Origin: Bacteroides sp. 51
GTDB taxonomy: Bacteria > Bacteroidota > Bacteroidia > Bacteroidales > Bacteroidaceae
DNA: 64,000 bases
Direction: 5' to 3'
NCBI RefSeq assembly: GCF_010500965.1
Contig: NZ_QVMI01000019.1
Coordinates: forward strand, 62,001-126,000
The translations under genes and the position numbers were made by a program. Below, piece after piece: positions 27,715 through 35,725 of the stretch. Position 1 is the first letter of the stretch. Each line of letters starts with the position of its first letter. The notes under the pieces are model-generated. The model worked only from the letters and a program-made list of their open reading frames with translations. It was not told the DNA's origin and did not search any database.

Positions 27715-28443
27715 TTAGAGGTTATCTACAGCTATTGCGTAATTAATATACCGTTTCTTCATCCAACGATAAGCAAAGCAATCCATAAACGGACTGATCA
27801 ATCTATTCCATAAATGGAACTTGGATTGTCCGGCTACACGTTCAAAATGCCTGACTGGTATCTGTTTTACTTTACCATGTTGCAACTGAATCAGGGCGGG
27901 CAGAAAACGATGCATCCCGGTAAACATGGGTATGCGTTTGGCATACGTGGCGTTTATTACTTTCAGCGGGCATCCGGTATCTTCTACTCCATCGTGGGTC
28001 ATCATCCGGCGAAAGTTATTGGCTATTTTTGAAGAGAGCTTCTTACCCAAGCTGTCTTTACGACCTGTACGTATTCCCATTACCAATTCATAATCTTTTC
28101 GATGGGGTAATAATAACTCAAAATCGGCCGGAGTTGTTTGTAAATCAGCATCAATATATCCAACGTAGGCAGACTGAGCCATATCTATTCCTGCTTTTAT
28201 AGCAGCGCTTAATCCGTTATTACGGGTGAAACTGATATAAAAGAAGCCATCGTTCCGGTCGCAGATTTCCTGCATACGTAGTTTACTCTGATCCTTCGAA
28301 CCATCGTCAACAAAAAGTATACATGTTTTTACTGATGCGGAATGGATATATGTTGAAAGCTCTTTTTCAAGCCTGTGCATGTTGTCCTCTTCGTTATAAA
28401 TAGGCACAATCACACAAAACTCATACGCTCCGGTTTTATTCAT
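27715..28443 (-). CDS. GT2 polyprenyl-phosphate glycosyltransferase (DPM1/ArnC-like)
   Basis: 242 residues, cytoplasmic or membrane-associated without the C-terminal two-helix region of ArnC. GT-A features: CVIVPIYNEEDNMHRL (residue 10), ILFVDDGSKDQS, FTRNNGLSAAIKAGIDMA and the metal-binding YIDADLQTTP (DxD), then a DTGCPLKVINATYAKRI region. First gene of the minus-strand cluster GT2-GT39-LAB_N-epimerase. Likely reaction: transfer of a sugar from a nucleotide sugar to undecaprenyl phosphate. Galacturonate is the inferred sugar because of the epimerase. Confidence 0.88.
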   Translation of the reverse strand: MNKTGAYEFCVIVPIYNEEDNMHRLEKELSTYIHSASVKTCILFVDDGSKDQSKLRMQEICDRNDGFFYISFTRNNGLSAAIKAGIDMAQSAYVGYIDADLQTTPADFELLLPHRKDYELVMGIRTGRKDSLGKKLSSKIANNFRRMMTHDGVEDTGCPLKVINATYAKRIPMFTGMHRFLPALIQLQHGKVKQIPVRHFERVAGQSKFHLWNRLISPFMDCFAYRWMKKRYINYAIAVDNL

Positions 28444-28534
28444 TTGTACACAAATTAATATGTTAGAAATTCTGTTTATTAATGATTACCGCATGAGATG
28501 GGTAATACCCTACCGGAATTCAACAAAAAAAACT

Positions 28535-28542
28535 TAAATTTG
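28535..28542 (+). promoter_or_regulatory. candidate -7 box (TAAATTTG) for the ECF sigma operon
   Basis: TAAATTTG matches TAnnTTTG exactly and lies 70 bp before the TTG start proposed for the sigma factor. A convincing -33 TTTG was not seen. An ECF-type autoregulated promoter would look different, so this would be the housekeeping promoter. Confidence 0.4.
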
Positions 28543-28611
28543 TTTGCCCCTACAACATGCGATGATAAAAAGAAAAAAACAATGTATCACAGGTAGGGTA
28601 AATCTACTCTA

Positions 28612-29127
28612 TTGCGGTATATATTAAAAGATTACAGGAAAATTGTGGATAAACAATCATTCAAACACATATTCGACGATTACTTCGATCCGTTACGAAA
28701 CTATATATATTATAGGTGTTCGGATGAGGAAGCGGCATCGGATATTGCACAAGATGTATTTATGCGTATATGGGAAAAACGGGATCAACTAGACGCCTTC
28801 AGGATTAAACCATTATTATATAAAATGGCAAATGATATGATCATTTCTCATTACCGCAAACAAACAGTCCAACTTAATTTTGAAAAAGATGTGTATACGG
28901 AAGAAGAGAGTTTATCGCCCCAGGATGATATGCAATTTTCTGAACTGAAAAAGAGATATGCATCCGCTCTGTCGGATATGTCGGAAGGATTACGCGAAAC
29001 CTTTTTAATGAGTCGTAATGATGAACTTAAATACTACGAAATAGCCGAAAGGCTGGATATCAGCGTTAAAACTGTGGAGAAAAGAATATCTGCCGCATTA
29101 AAGCTTTTAAAAGAAAAATTATCATAA
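28612..29127 (+). CDS. ECF-type RNA polymerase sigma factor
   Basis: Up to 171 residues. No ATG fits: the frame opens with TTG at 28612, and a GTG at 28645 (VDKQSF...) is the other option. Sigma region 2 is at about residues 18-60 (FDDYFDPLRNYIYYRCSDEEA, SDIAQDVFMRIWEKRD) and region 4 at about 120-170 (MSEGLRETFLMSR, YYEIAERLDISVKTVEKRIS). It is followed after 12 bp by a FecR-like anti-sigma gene that overlaps a TonB receptor, the Bacteroidetes FecI-FecR-FecA arrangement. It should direct transcription of this operon or linked targets when the receptor signals. Confidence 0.88.
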   Translation: MRYILKDYRKIVDKQSFKHIFDDYFDPLRNYIYYRCSDEEAASDIAQDVFMRIWEKRDQLDAFRIKPLLYKMANDMIISHYRKQTVQLNFEKDVYTEEESLSPQDDMQFSELKKRYASALSDMSEGLRETFLMSRNDELKYYEIAERLDISVKTVEKRISAALKLLKEKLS

Positions 29128-29139
29128 TACGAGGAGTAT

Positions 29140-29949
29140 ATGGACACAAGAAGATTGAAAATAAAACCTGATTGGTCTAAAACCAAAGAAGAAATATGGG
29201 AAGAACAGTTTGCCGGACTTGATGAACACTCTCCCTCAACTGTGGTTTCCAAACCTGTTCCTTATCATCGTAAACAAAAGTGGTTATATGCTGTTGCAGC
29301 CTTTATAGCCATTGCAATACTGCTGCCTTCAACAGCCTATTTCTATAAAAAAGAAGTTGTTACTTCCCGGGGAGAACATATATCATATGTCCTGCCCGAT
29401 GGTTCGACCGTTAAGCTGAATGCCGAAAGCCGCTTAAGCTATAAACCTTATTGGTGGAAGATTTCAAGAGAAATCAAACTAAACGGCGAGGGCTATTTTG
29501 AAGTTACCCCCGGAAGTACATTTCAGGTCAACGCAGGTAAGAGTACAGTCACCGTACTAGGGACCAGTTTTAATGTATATGCACGAAAAGAGAACTATCT
29601 GAACGTGACTTGCTTAACCGGAAAAGTACAAGTTAAAAGAGATCATCAAACCGTTGTACTTACTCCCAATATGCAAGCACAATATCAAAACAACGTTCTT
29701 TCGGCAGGGAATACCAACAATAGTTCAAATGCGATTGAATGGACACGCAACCATTTCGTATTCCTTGCGGCTCCTTTAGACGAAGTTGTGGAAGAAATTG
29801 AAAGACAATATAATATAGAAGTTGTAACAACATCTAAATTAGACTATCTTTACACCGGGAATTTCTCTAAGAACAAATCACCCGAAGAAGTTCTTAAAAT
29901 TATCGGGAAGCCATTTGGAATAGAGTTTAAAGTAAAGAGAGTTGAATAG
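29140..29949 (+). CDS. FecR-family anti-sigma factor (DUF4974)
   Basis: 269 residues with one membrane helix at about 49-68 (LYAVAAFIAIAILLPSTAYF). The cytoplasmic N-terminus has a WxxxxEEIWEEQFAGL stretch that should hold the sigma factor. The periplasmic FecR domain contains SYVLPDGSTVKLNAESRLSY, LNGEGYFEVTPG and FQVNAGKSTVTVLGTSFNVY. The C-terminal DUF4974 part has APLDEVVEEIERQYNIEV and SPEEVLKIIGKPFGIEFK. It overlaps the receptor gene by 8 bp (29942-29949), indicating coupled translation. It would relay occupancy of the receptor to the sigma factor. Confidence 0.9.
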   Translation: MDTRRLKIKPDWSKTKEEIWEEQFAGLDEHSPSTVVSKPVPYHRKQKWLYAVAAFIAIAILLPSTAYFYKKEVVTSRGEHISYVLPDGSTVKLNAESRLSYKPYWWKISREIKLNGEGYFEVTPGSTFQVNAGKSTVTVLGTSFNVYARKENYLNVTCLTGKVQVKRDHQTVVLTPNMQAQYQNNVLSAGNTNNSSNAIEWTRNHFVFLAAPLDEVVEEIERQYNIEVVTTSKLDYLYTGNFSKNKSPEEVLKIIGKPFGIEFKVKRVE

Positions 29950-32389
29950 AGTTGTAATTATCATTTTCTTAATTATACACTGTACCGTAGCTTTCTCGCA
30001 AGAGCTACGGTTAGTTGTTTCGGACAAACCGTTGAATACTGTATTAAGTTCACTTAATATTGAGGTTTCATATGACGACAAAGCTCTATCTGCCTACAAT
30101 GTAACCGTAAACAAATTATTCGCCACCCCTCACGAGGCGCTCACATACCTATTGCAGGATAAACCTTTTACGATAGAGCAAATAGGAAACGTATTCATTA
30201 TCCTACCGGTAAAAAAACAACTGGCCGAAACTCCCCCGATGTTACCGGTTCCTCCTAAAATTAATTATATCATAAGCGGAACCATTCTAGATGCATCCAA
30301 CAATGAGCGCCTGCCATACGCTTATGTGAATACGAGCAGAGGTCTTATTTCATGTAACCAATCGGGACGGTTTACAATCACAAGAAATAAGAAAGGACCT
30401 ATAGCTGTGAAAATACGCTATATGGGTTATGAGGATCTGGATACAATTCTCACAGTAGGTTCGCACATGCTTGCATTGGTTCCTGTTGCCGTTTCTTTGG
30501 AAGAGGTTGTTGTACACCCCTCTCCTGCTGCTATGCTTATGCAGTCGGGACAACAGTCGGGTGAGGTACGTATAAATCATCAGGTGGCGCAATACATGCC
30601 CGGCGGGGTTGAGAACTCCGTATTTACGTTATTACGCATGATGCCGGGTGTTCGTGCATCTGGCGAATCTTCGGGAGATATTATTGTATGGGGCAGTAAC
30701 GCCGGAGAAAGTCAGATTAAGTTTGATGGTTTTACGCTCTTCGGGATGAAGAATTTCAATGAGCACATTAGTTCCGTGAATCCCTATCTGGTCAAAGACA
30801 TCCGTCTGTTAAAGGGAGGTTATGATGCTTCGTTAGGAAACCGCATCGGAGCTATAGCCGAACTGACGGGTAATGACGGCGACCATACCAAACCTGTATT
30901 AAAAGCAAATGTCAGCAATTATACGGCGAATGCATTTATATCTGCTCCGGTCTTCTCGCGGGCAGTGCTTTCGGCTGCCTACCGGCAAACATTCTACAAT
31001 ATGTACAGTAGCAGGGAGGTAACTCAAATAAATAACCCGGATAACGAACATGATTCGCCTCTTCCTTCGAATGTTTCTATTGAACCTTGGTATTCTTTCC
31101 GTGATATGAACCTGAAACTTGCAGGAAATGCTTCTCAAAAGGATTATTATTACGCCAGTCTGTATGCTGCCGATGACCGGTTCAAATCGAGTGTTACCAA
31201 TACCGTTAAGAATGAGGAGTATCACATTACGGCCAAAGAAAAGAACAGGCAATACGGGGCCGGACTTGGATATGAGAAGTATTGGAAAAATGGTTCTTCT
31301 ACAACTCTCCATGCTTCTTACTCGCGTATGGTTTCCCAAATTGACAATGTTAATGGGCAAGAGAGTAATGATGACAATACACTACTAGCTGTGTATACGG
31401 ACAATCGCATTCAGGAAATTGGAGTCAAGCTACAGCACAACCAGAATGCCGGTCATTTCCAGAAACTTAAGTTTGGAATTGAATGGAAGGAATATACCAA
31501 CCATTTGAATCGCAAGCATAAAGAGTTGCACGTTCCTACACTGTTTTTCAACGATCACCTGATGTTCGACAAGCTTTCTATTGATGCAGGGATCAGAGCT
31601 GATTTTCTTCCGCGAGGCAGTTCATTTATACAGCCACGCATTTCTGCCCGCTATGCCATAACGGAAGAGTTGACGACTACTGCCTCCTGGGGCATGTATC
31701 ATCAATTCATCACCCGGATACCTTATCAGTACAGTCCGGGAAGTTATCAAATGGCATGGAGCCTTGCCGACAGCACTTATCTGCAAGCAAGGCATCTCAT
31801 TGCTGGTGTGGCTTATAGTAAAAACGGGTATTTGTTCAGTCTGGAAGGGTACTACAAATCAATTCATAACGGGTTGTATATCAGGGAGAATCTCCCCTTC
31901 CGCTCTAATAACAAAATATGGGGAGGCGATTTGTATGCTAAAAAGGAGTTTCGTAATCAAACCCTGTTCGGCTCTTATTCTTTTGTAGGTATTAAAAATC
32001 CTTATGATGAGTTCGGACAGGAGATAAAGCTAGGTGGTATGGCTTCATACAAGAACTTCCATCTTACGTGTACCTATATATTCGGTACAGGGTTTGCTTA
32101 CTTATCAAGTGGTCGGTATATGTATGATCATCCCAATAATGATGATGATGACGATGATTATGATGATATTAATGGAGATAGCGATTCATACCAACGGCTC
32201 GATCTGGCATTAACCTACCGGCTTCAGCTTAAGAAATGTAAGCTACAAATAAGCGGCTCGCTTCTAAACCTCTTTGATAACCATAACGTAAAAGACCGGT
32301 ATCAGCTAAACGAGAACAATAACCTGACCAATATCTATACGAAAGCAACTTCTTTCACTCCAATGATCTCGGCAGAAATCATATTTTAG
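29942..32389 (+). CDS. TonB-dependent receptor with STN signalling domain (FecA-like)
   Basis: 815 residues with a signal peptide ending CTVAFSQ. The STN (secretin/TonB N-terminal) domain (about 20-95: LRLVVSDKPLNTVLSSLNIE, ALTYLLQDKPFTIEQIG) is the part that talks to FecR. A carboxypeptidase-regulatory-like domain (ISGTILDASNNERLPYAYV) and a plug (LLRMMPGVRASGESSGDI, GMKNFNEHISSVNPYLVKDI) follow, then the barrel, ending MISAEIIF. A very acidic loop (NDDDDDDYDDINGDSDSY, about 729-746) near the C-terminus could bind a cation. No SusD partner follows, so it is a solitary signalling receptor. Its ligand is unknown. Confidence 0.87.
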   Translation: MNRVVIIIFLIIHCTVAFSQELRLVVSDKPLNTVLSSLNIEVSYDDKALSAYNVTVNKLFATPHEALTYLLQDKPFTIEQIGNVFIILPVKKQLAETPPMLPVPPKINYIISGTILDASNNERLPYAYVNTSRGLISCNQSGRFTITRNKKGPIAVKIRYMGYEDLDTILTVGSHMLALVPVAVSLEEVVVHPSPAAMLMQSGQQSGEVRINHQVAQYMPGGVENSVFTLLRMMPGVRASGESSGDIIVWGSNAGESQIKFDGFTLFGMKNFNEHISSVNPYLVKDIRLLKGGYDASLGNRIGAIAELTGNDGDHTKPVLKANVSNYTANAFISAPVFSRAVLSAAYRQTFYNMYSSREVTQINNPDNEHDSPLPSNVSIEPWYSFRDMNLKLAGNASQKDYYYASLYAADDRFKSSVTNTVKNEEYHITAKEKNRQYGAGLGYEKYWKNGSSTTLHASYSRMVSQIDNVNGQESNDDNTLLAVYTDNRIQEIGVKLQHNQNAGHFQKLKFGIEWKEYTNHLNRKHKELHVPTLFFNDHLMFDKLSIDAGIRADFLPRGSSFIQPRISARYAITEELTTTASWGMYHQFITRIPYQYSPGSYQMAWSLADSTYLQARHLIAGVAYSKNGYLFSLEGYYKSIHNGLYIRENLPFRSNNKIWGGDLYAKKEFRNQTLFGSYSFVGIKNPYDEFGQEIKLGGMASYKNFHLTCTYIFGTGFAYLSSGRYMYDHPNNDDDDDDYDDINGDSDSYQRLDLALTYRLQLKKCKLQISGSLLNLFDNHNVKDRYQLNENNNLTNIYTKATSFTPMISAEIIF

Positions 32390-32427
32390 AAGGTGCATCA
32401 TTAACTCCTGACGCACCCTCCAAAGTT

Positions 32428-33414
32428 TTAGTTAAACTTGGGTGCAGCGCCTCGCTGCCGCTGCCGTTGCCCGGTTTTCATTAAGCATGCGCCTGCAGAA
32501 TATCCTCCACCAAAGACCGACATACATACCAGGTCGGAGTCTTCATAACGGTCGTAGTTCATAGCAAAGACCAATAGTGCACTTGCCGATCCGGTATTCC
32601 CCATTCTTTCGATGTTGGATAGAGATTTCTTTTCGGGCAATCCCAATCGTTGCGCTACATTCTTCAAGATACGCATATTGGCCTGATGGCCGATAAAATA
32701 AGATAAGTCCTGAATGTCATATCCATTATCTTTCAGAATCTTCTGTGTATTTTCTGCAATATAGGTGCATGCATACGTAAACACGTCTTTTCCGAATGGC
32801 ATTTGAAGCCCGCCTTTCGGAAGATTCAGTTTTACGGCTTCCGGTCCCAGCCCAATGTGTCCAAGCCCTTGTGTGTTGATTGCAAGAATCTCTGTTTCTT
32901 CGGGAGAGTAAGAGTCTTTCGAGAAGAAATATGCTACGGCTGCGTCTCCCCACAAATGTCCGGCGATAGAATCCGTATCATCCGAATAGGAAGAGTTCCG
33001 GTCGGCACAAATCAGGAGTGCTTTTGAAGCTAATCCGGAATCGAAATACGATTTGATGGCTTCCATTGCATTGATGCCCGAAGAGCAAGCGGAAGAAATG
33101 TAAAATACCTTGGCCGAGGGAATATTGTATTCACGCTGTATCTGATGCCCTACGGTGCCTACCGTATCTGATGGTGTGTATGATGCAAAAATGATTAACC
33201 CCACTTCGCTTATATCATACGGTAGCTTTGGTCTTGCCTTTTCCACCGCTTTCTTACACATATATTCTATGGTTTCTTTTGAAGAAGCACGAACACGCGA
33301 TTTGATTCCAGTACGTTGGAATATCCACTCATCTGTAAGTCCGTTCAGATCTGTAAAATAGCTGTTCGGAATCATGTCTTTTGGCACATACTGCCCGATA
33401 GCATTGATAAACAT
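32428..33414 (-). CDS. beta-ketoacyl-ACP synthase III-like protein (KAS III)
   Basis: 328 residues, cytoplasmic, thiolase fold. The FabH catalytic triad is readable: Cys in YISSACSSGINAM (about 110), His in YFIGHQANMRIL (about 238) and Asn in NIERMGNTGSASAL (about 270). The N-terminus ISEVGLIIFASYTPSD is also typical. Not necessarily housekeeping FabH: it is co-oriented with a TetR regulator and has its own operator, suggesting regulated synthesis of a special acyl chain. The last 13 residues (QRQRQRGAAPKFN) are encoded by a repeat, so the original C-terminus has been replaced or extended. Confidence 0.85.
   Translation of the reverse strand: MFINAIGQYVPKDMIPNSYFTDLNGLTDEWIFQRTGIKSRVRASSKETIEYMCKKAVEKARPKLPYDISEVGLIIFASYTPSDTVGTVGHQIQREYNIPSAKVFYISSACSSGINAMEAIKSYFDSGLASKALLICADRNSSYSDDTDSIAGHLWGDAAVAYFFSKDSYSPEETEILAINTQGLGHIGLGPEAVKLNLPKGGLQMPFGKDVFTYACTYIAENTQKILKDNGYDIQDLSYFIGHQANMRILKNVAQRLGLPEKKSLSNIERMGNTGSASALLVFAMNYDRYEDSDLVCMSVFGGGYSAGACLMKTGQRQRQRGAAPKFN
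32437..32475. repeat. dispersed repeat at the 3' end of the KAS III-like gene
   Basis: GCAGCGCCTCGCTGC at 32444-32458 occurs identically at 41011-41025, and its core recurs inverted near 60797. Here it is inside the coding frame and supplies the C-terminal tail. Adjacent CTTGGGTG also occurs near 56488. Confidence 0.7.
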
Positions 33415-33429
33415 AGTTATTGTTTTTAT

Positions 33430-33445
33430 GTGAACACCCGTTCAC
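33430..33445. promoter_or_regulatory. TetR-type operator upstream of the KAS III-like gene
   Basis: Palindrome GTGAAC-acac-GTTCAC-type (GTGAACACCCGTTCAC) 15 bp upstream of the KAS III-like start. The half site AAAAGTGAAC matches that of the operator before the tetR gene, suggesting one regulator for both. Confidence 0.7.
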
Positions 33446-33468
33446 TTTTAGTTTAAAAAAAAGTTTGC

Positions 33469-34077
33469 CTATCTTTTCATCATTTCATATAGATAAAGTA
33501 TAAACTGGTCTTGCCCGTCGGTATGGGCGCTAGGCTTACCGTTGGGTCTTATCGGAAAGTCTTCGCGGGTATCCATGAAATAGATCTTTGTAAAGAGACG
33601 GCTCATCAAACTGATATCTACATCTTCACGAATTTCACCTGCTTCCTTACTGTTACGTAGCGCTACCCTCCAATGCATTTCCACATTGATCTGGCTTTTC
33701 TTGAAACGAATGTCGAATCCCGGGTAATACCGTGCAGCCTGGATTATGAGGTTAGTGAAATTCAGGAAGGTAAACTGTGATCCTCCTTTGGTGGTGATCA
33801 GTTTCGCAATTAACCGTTGCCGCTTATGCAAAGAGCGTACCAACTCGGGCACTTTCATGTTCGGATTGATATTCTCTGTTACCCGTTCCAGTGTATGGAA
33901 GAAATACGTGTCGACCACTTTTCTGAAAAGTTCCTCTTTATTTTTATAGTGACGGTACAAAGCCCCTCTCGACATTCCCAGCTTTTCCTGCAAGCTGCTA
34001 ATGATTGGACTGGCGTAGCCGTTGACCATAAATTCGTTAAAGGCAACCTTTAATATGTCTTCCTTATTATACTTCAC
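33469..34077 (-). CDS. TetR/AcrR-family transcriptional regulator
   Basis: 202 residues. The N-terminal helix-turn-helix is clear: KEDILKVAFNEFMVNGYAS, then IISSLQEKLGMSRGALYRHY and KNKEELFRKVVDTYF. The C-terminal helical ligand and dimer domain has aromatic residues (YYPGFDIRFKK, EMHWRVALRN) that could line a hydrophobic pocket. It lies 54 bp upstream of the KAS III-like gene on the same strand. Matching palindromes precede both genes, so it probably represses itself and the synthase, with an acyl or lipid-like inducer (inference). Confidence 0.9.
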   Translation of the reverse strand: MKYNKEDILKVAFNEFMVNGYASPIISSLQEKLGMSRGALYRHYKNKEELFRKVVDTYFFHTLERVTENINPNMKVPELVRSLHKRQRLIAKLITTKGGSQFTFLNFTNLIIQAARYYPGFDIRFKKSQINVEMHWRVALRNSKEAGEIREDVDISLMSRLFTKIYFMDTREDFPIRPNGKPSAHTDGQDQFILYLYEMMKR

Positions 34078-34114
34078 AATGCAAAGTAAATTATTTCACC
34101 CGGACTCTCCAACT

Positions 34115-34138
34115 AAAAGTGAACAAAGTTTCACTTTT
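34115..34138. promoter_or_regulatory. TetR-type operator upstream of the tetR gene
   Basis: 9-bp arms AAAAGTGAA (34115-34123) and TTCACTTTT (34130-34138), 37 bp upstream of the tetR start. The half site matches that at 33430-33445. Expected to mediate autoregulation. Confidence 0.7.
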
Positions 34139-34315
34139 TAATTGTTTTTAGTGTTTGAAAGGCGCATACCCCGAGTAAAATGCTCCAGAAGTGTGTTTCA
34201 GGGTTTTGTGAAAACTTTTTTTAAGAAGATATTCTTTCACATATATGGAAACAATATGAGTTGCTTGCTTGTTTATTACATAATTCCGGATTATTTATAT
34301 TATTAAAATTGCATT

Positions 34316-34675
34316 ATGGTTACAGTAAATATAAAACGCATCTACGATAAACCTGCGCCAACCGATGGATATCGGGTATTCATTGATAAGATATGGCCAA
34401 GGGGAATGTCTAAAAATGAAGTTAAATATGATCTTTGGGCAAAAGATATTGCGCCGTCCATTCCTTTGCGGAAATGGTTTCATGAGGACCCCGACAGCAA
34501 CTGGCATGGCTTTGAAGAGAAGTATACTCATGAGCTGGAAATTTCTCCTTCTGTTAAGCAGTTTATCGACAAAATCAGGAATGAGAGTAGAGTAACACTT
34601 CTCTATGGGGCAAGAAATGCTGTAGAAAACCATGCACTGGTGTTGCAGGCTTTTCTGGAGAAGGTTTTAAATTAA
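34316..34675 (+). CDS. DUF488 family protein (YeaO-like)
   Basis: 119 residues, cytoplasmic. It starts VNIKRIYDKPAPTDGYRVF, then IDKIWPRGMSKNEVKYDLW, IAPSIPLRKWFHEDP and RVTLLYGARNAVENHA, a good match to the DUF488/YeaO family over its usual length. The family has no firm function; conserved Arg, Trp and His suggest a small-molecule or nucleic-acid site. It stands alone, with a bidirectional terminator just downstream. Confidence 0.85.
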   Translation: MVTVNIKRIYDKPAPTDGYRVFIDKIWPRGMSKNEVKYDLWAKDIAPSIPLRKWFHEDPDSNWHGFEEKYTHELEISPSVKQFIDKIRNESRVTLLYGARNAVENHALVLQAFLEKVLN

Positions 34676-34691
34676 CTTTCAGTATAGATAC

Positions 34692-34733
34692 AAAAGAAAA
34701 AACCGTGACGGACTGCCACGGTTTTTTCTTTTT
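34692..34733. terminator. bidirectional intrinsic terminator
   Basis: Stem AAAAAACCGTG (34697-34707) / CACGG-TTTTTT (34717 onward) with a 9-nt loop and A/T runs on both sides. It serves the DUF488 gene and the convergent lipoprotein gene. Confidence 0.88.
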
Positions 34734-34734
34734 A

Positions 34735-35082
34735 TTATTTCTCAAAAACTATACTACCGTCTTTTTTCAGTGTAACTTTGCCCTGCCATTCTTCATAAAC
34801 ATATTCGGCATTGGTAAATTTAATACCAGAAGCAGTGGTGTCTTGCATCAAAGTAATGGTATCACCTTTAAGAACAATATCGACCAAGCCTCTGGGGTTA
34901 TTGAATGTCAAATACATTGTAGTTCCGCTTTTATCTGTAACAGAGTTCTTTACGATTCCAGCTTCTTGGTTTGCTGTTACTACAGTAACTTCTTCTACTA
35001 CAGCTTCTTTTGCTTTTTGGTTACATGAAGTAAACACAAATACTCCAGTCATCATTGTCAACACAAAAAATACCTTTTTCAT
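34735..35082 (-). CDS. small lipoprotein, MliC-like beta-barrel
   Basis: 115 residues from the ATG at 35082, which gives a lipoprotein signal (VFVFTSC); the frame extends upstream without a credible start. The mature domain has TMYLTFNNPRGLVDIVLKGD, ITLMQDTTASGIKFTNAEYV and a final WQGKVTLKKDGSIVFEK, the pattern of MliC-type C-lysozyme inhibitors. The family Cys pair was not identified, so inhibitor activity is uncertain. Likely periplasmic-facing on the outer membrane. Confidence 0.75.
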   Translation of the reverse strand: MKKVFFVLTMMTGVFVFTSCNQKAKEAVVEEVTVVTANQEAGIVKNSVTDKSGTTMYLTFNNPRGLVDIVLKGDTITLMQDTTASGIKFTNAEYVYEEWQGKVTLKKDGSIVFEK

Positions 35083-35273
35083 TTGCTTATACCTTTTTTG
35101 AATTATTCCGGATTTAGAATGACTACCGGATTCCGTCATTTGCTTTATAAACAAATAAACTGGTATAAAGTTCGAAGGAATTAAGATAGAAGAACGGTGT
35201 GCTCTTTGCACGCTAAGGGTGAAAACTTTGCAGGCAAGCTTTTGGTTATTTACACGCAAGCTTTACAAAGGAA

Positions 35274-35337
35274 GAAGAATAGCGCTGTTTTTCCGGAAGA
35301 ATAGCGCTGTTCTTCCGGAAAAACAGCGCTATTCTTC
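35274..35337. repeat. phased palindrome array (AGCGCT and TTCCGGAA alternating every 11 bp)
   Basis: Perfect 24-bp inverted arms (35274-35297 and 35314-35337). AGCGCT is centred at 35283.5, 35305.5 and 35327.5 and TTCCGGAA at 35294.5 and 35316.5: five dyads exactly 11 bp apart, alternating A-B-A-B-A. Confidence 0.9.
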
Positions 35338-35534
35338 ATATAGTATACAAAACAAGTGAAAACTCGCAACGCTTAGTGTGCAGCTAAGCCATGCGTTAAG
35401 CTTAAGCAAGCTGACCTGAAAAGGTTTTCTATAATTATGATTTGGATATTTAATTAAGAAGAAGTTATGAGAGGGATATCTGCCACGACGAGTTGCTACA
35501 AAAAAAAATGGTCACTCATCACGAGCAACCAATC

Positions 35535-35569
35535 TTTGTTAACCTTAAATCTAATACTATGAAAAACAC
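35535..35569 (+). repeat. conserved intergenic element, copy 1
   Basis: A 35-bp stretch beginning TTTGTTAACCTTAAATCTAA and ending GAAAAACAC is identical to 45161-45195. Weaker similarity extends on both sides (ATCAC.AGCA.CCAATCT before it, CTAATACAAT-type words after it) over about 120 bp. Conservation beyond the identical core suggests a conserved RNA or regulatory element. Confidence 0.75.
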
Positions 35570-35725
35570 ATTGCAAATGTATAGGGTTTTCGGAATATAT
35601 CAAAATATTATAACTCAATACAATATATAATAACATTGATTAAGAAATGGGGCGCAAATGGCATTAATTTAGCCCTGCATTTTCATAAATTTTAAAAGTT
35701 AACCGGGCCTTGTGATACCTACAGA

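Larger units (their letters stand above)
35083..35725. other. 643-bp intergenic stretch with two repeat types
   Basis: It lies between the PaaI-like thioesterase stop and the lipoprotein start, both minus strand. It contains the AGCGCT/TTCCGGAA phased array (35274-35337) and a 35-bp element at 35535-35569 that recurs at 45161-45195. The remainder is AT-rich with no supported gene. A 23-codon frame starting at the ATG of that element is not supported, because the second copy does not preserve it. Confidence 0.7.

Noticed and set aside
35559-35630. 23-codon frame starting at the ATG of the conserved element
   Set aside because: The second copy encodes only seven residues after the same ATG, so there is no protein conservation.
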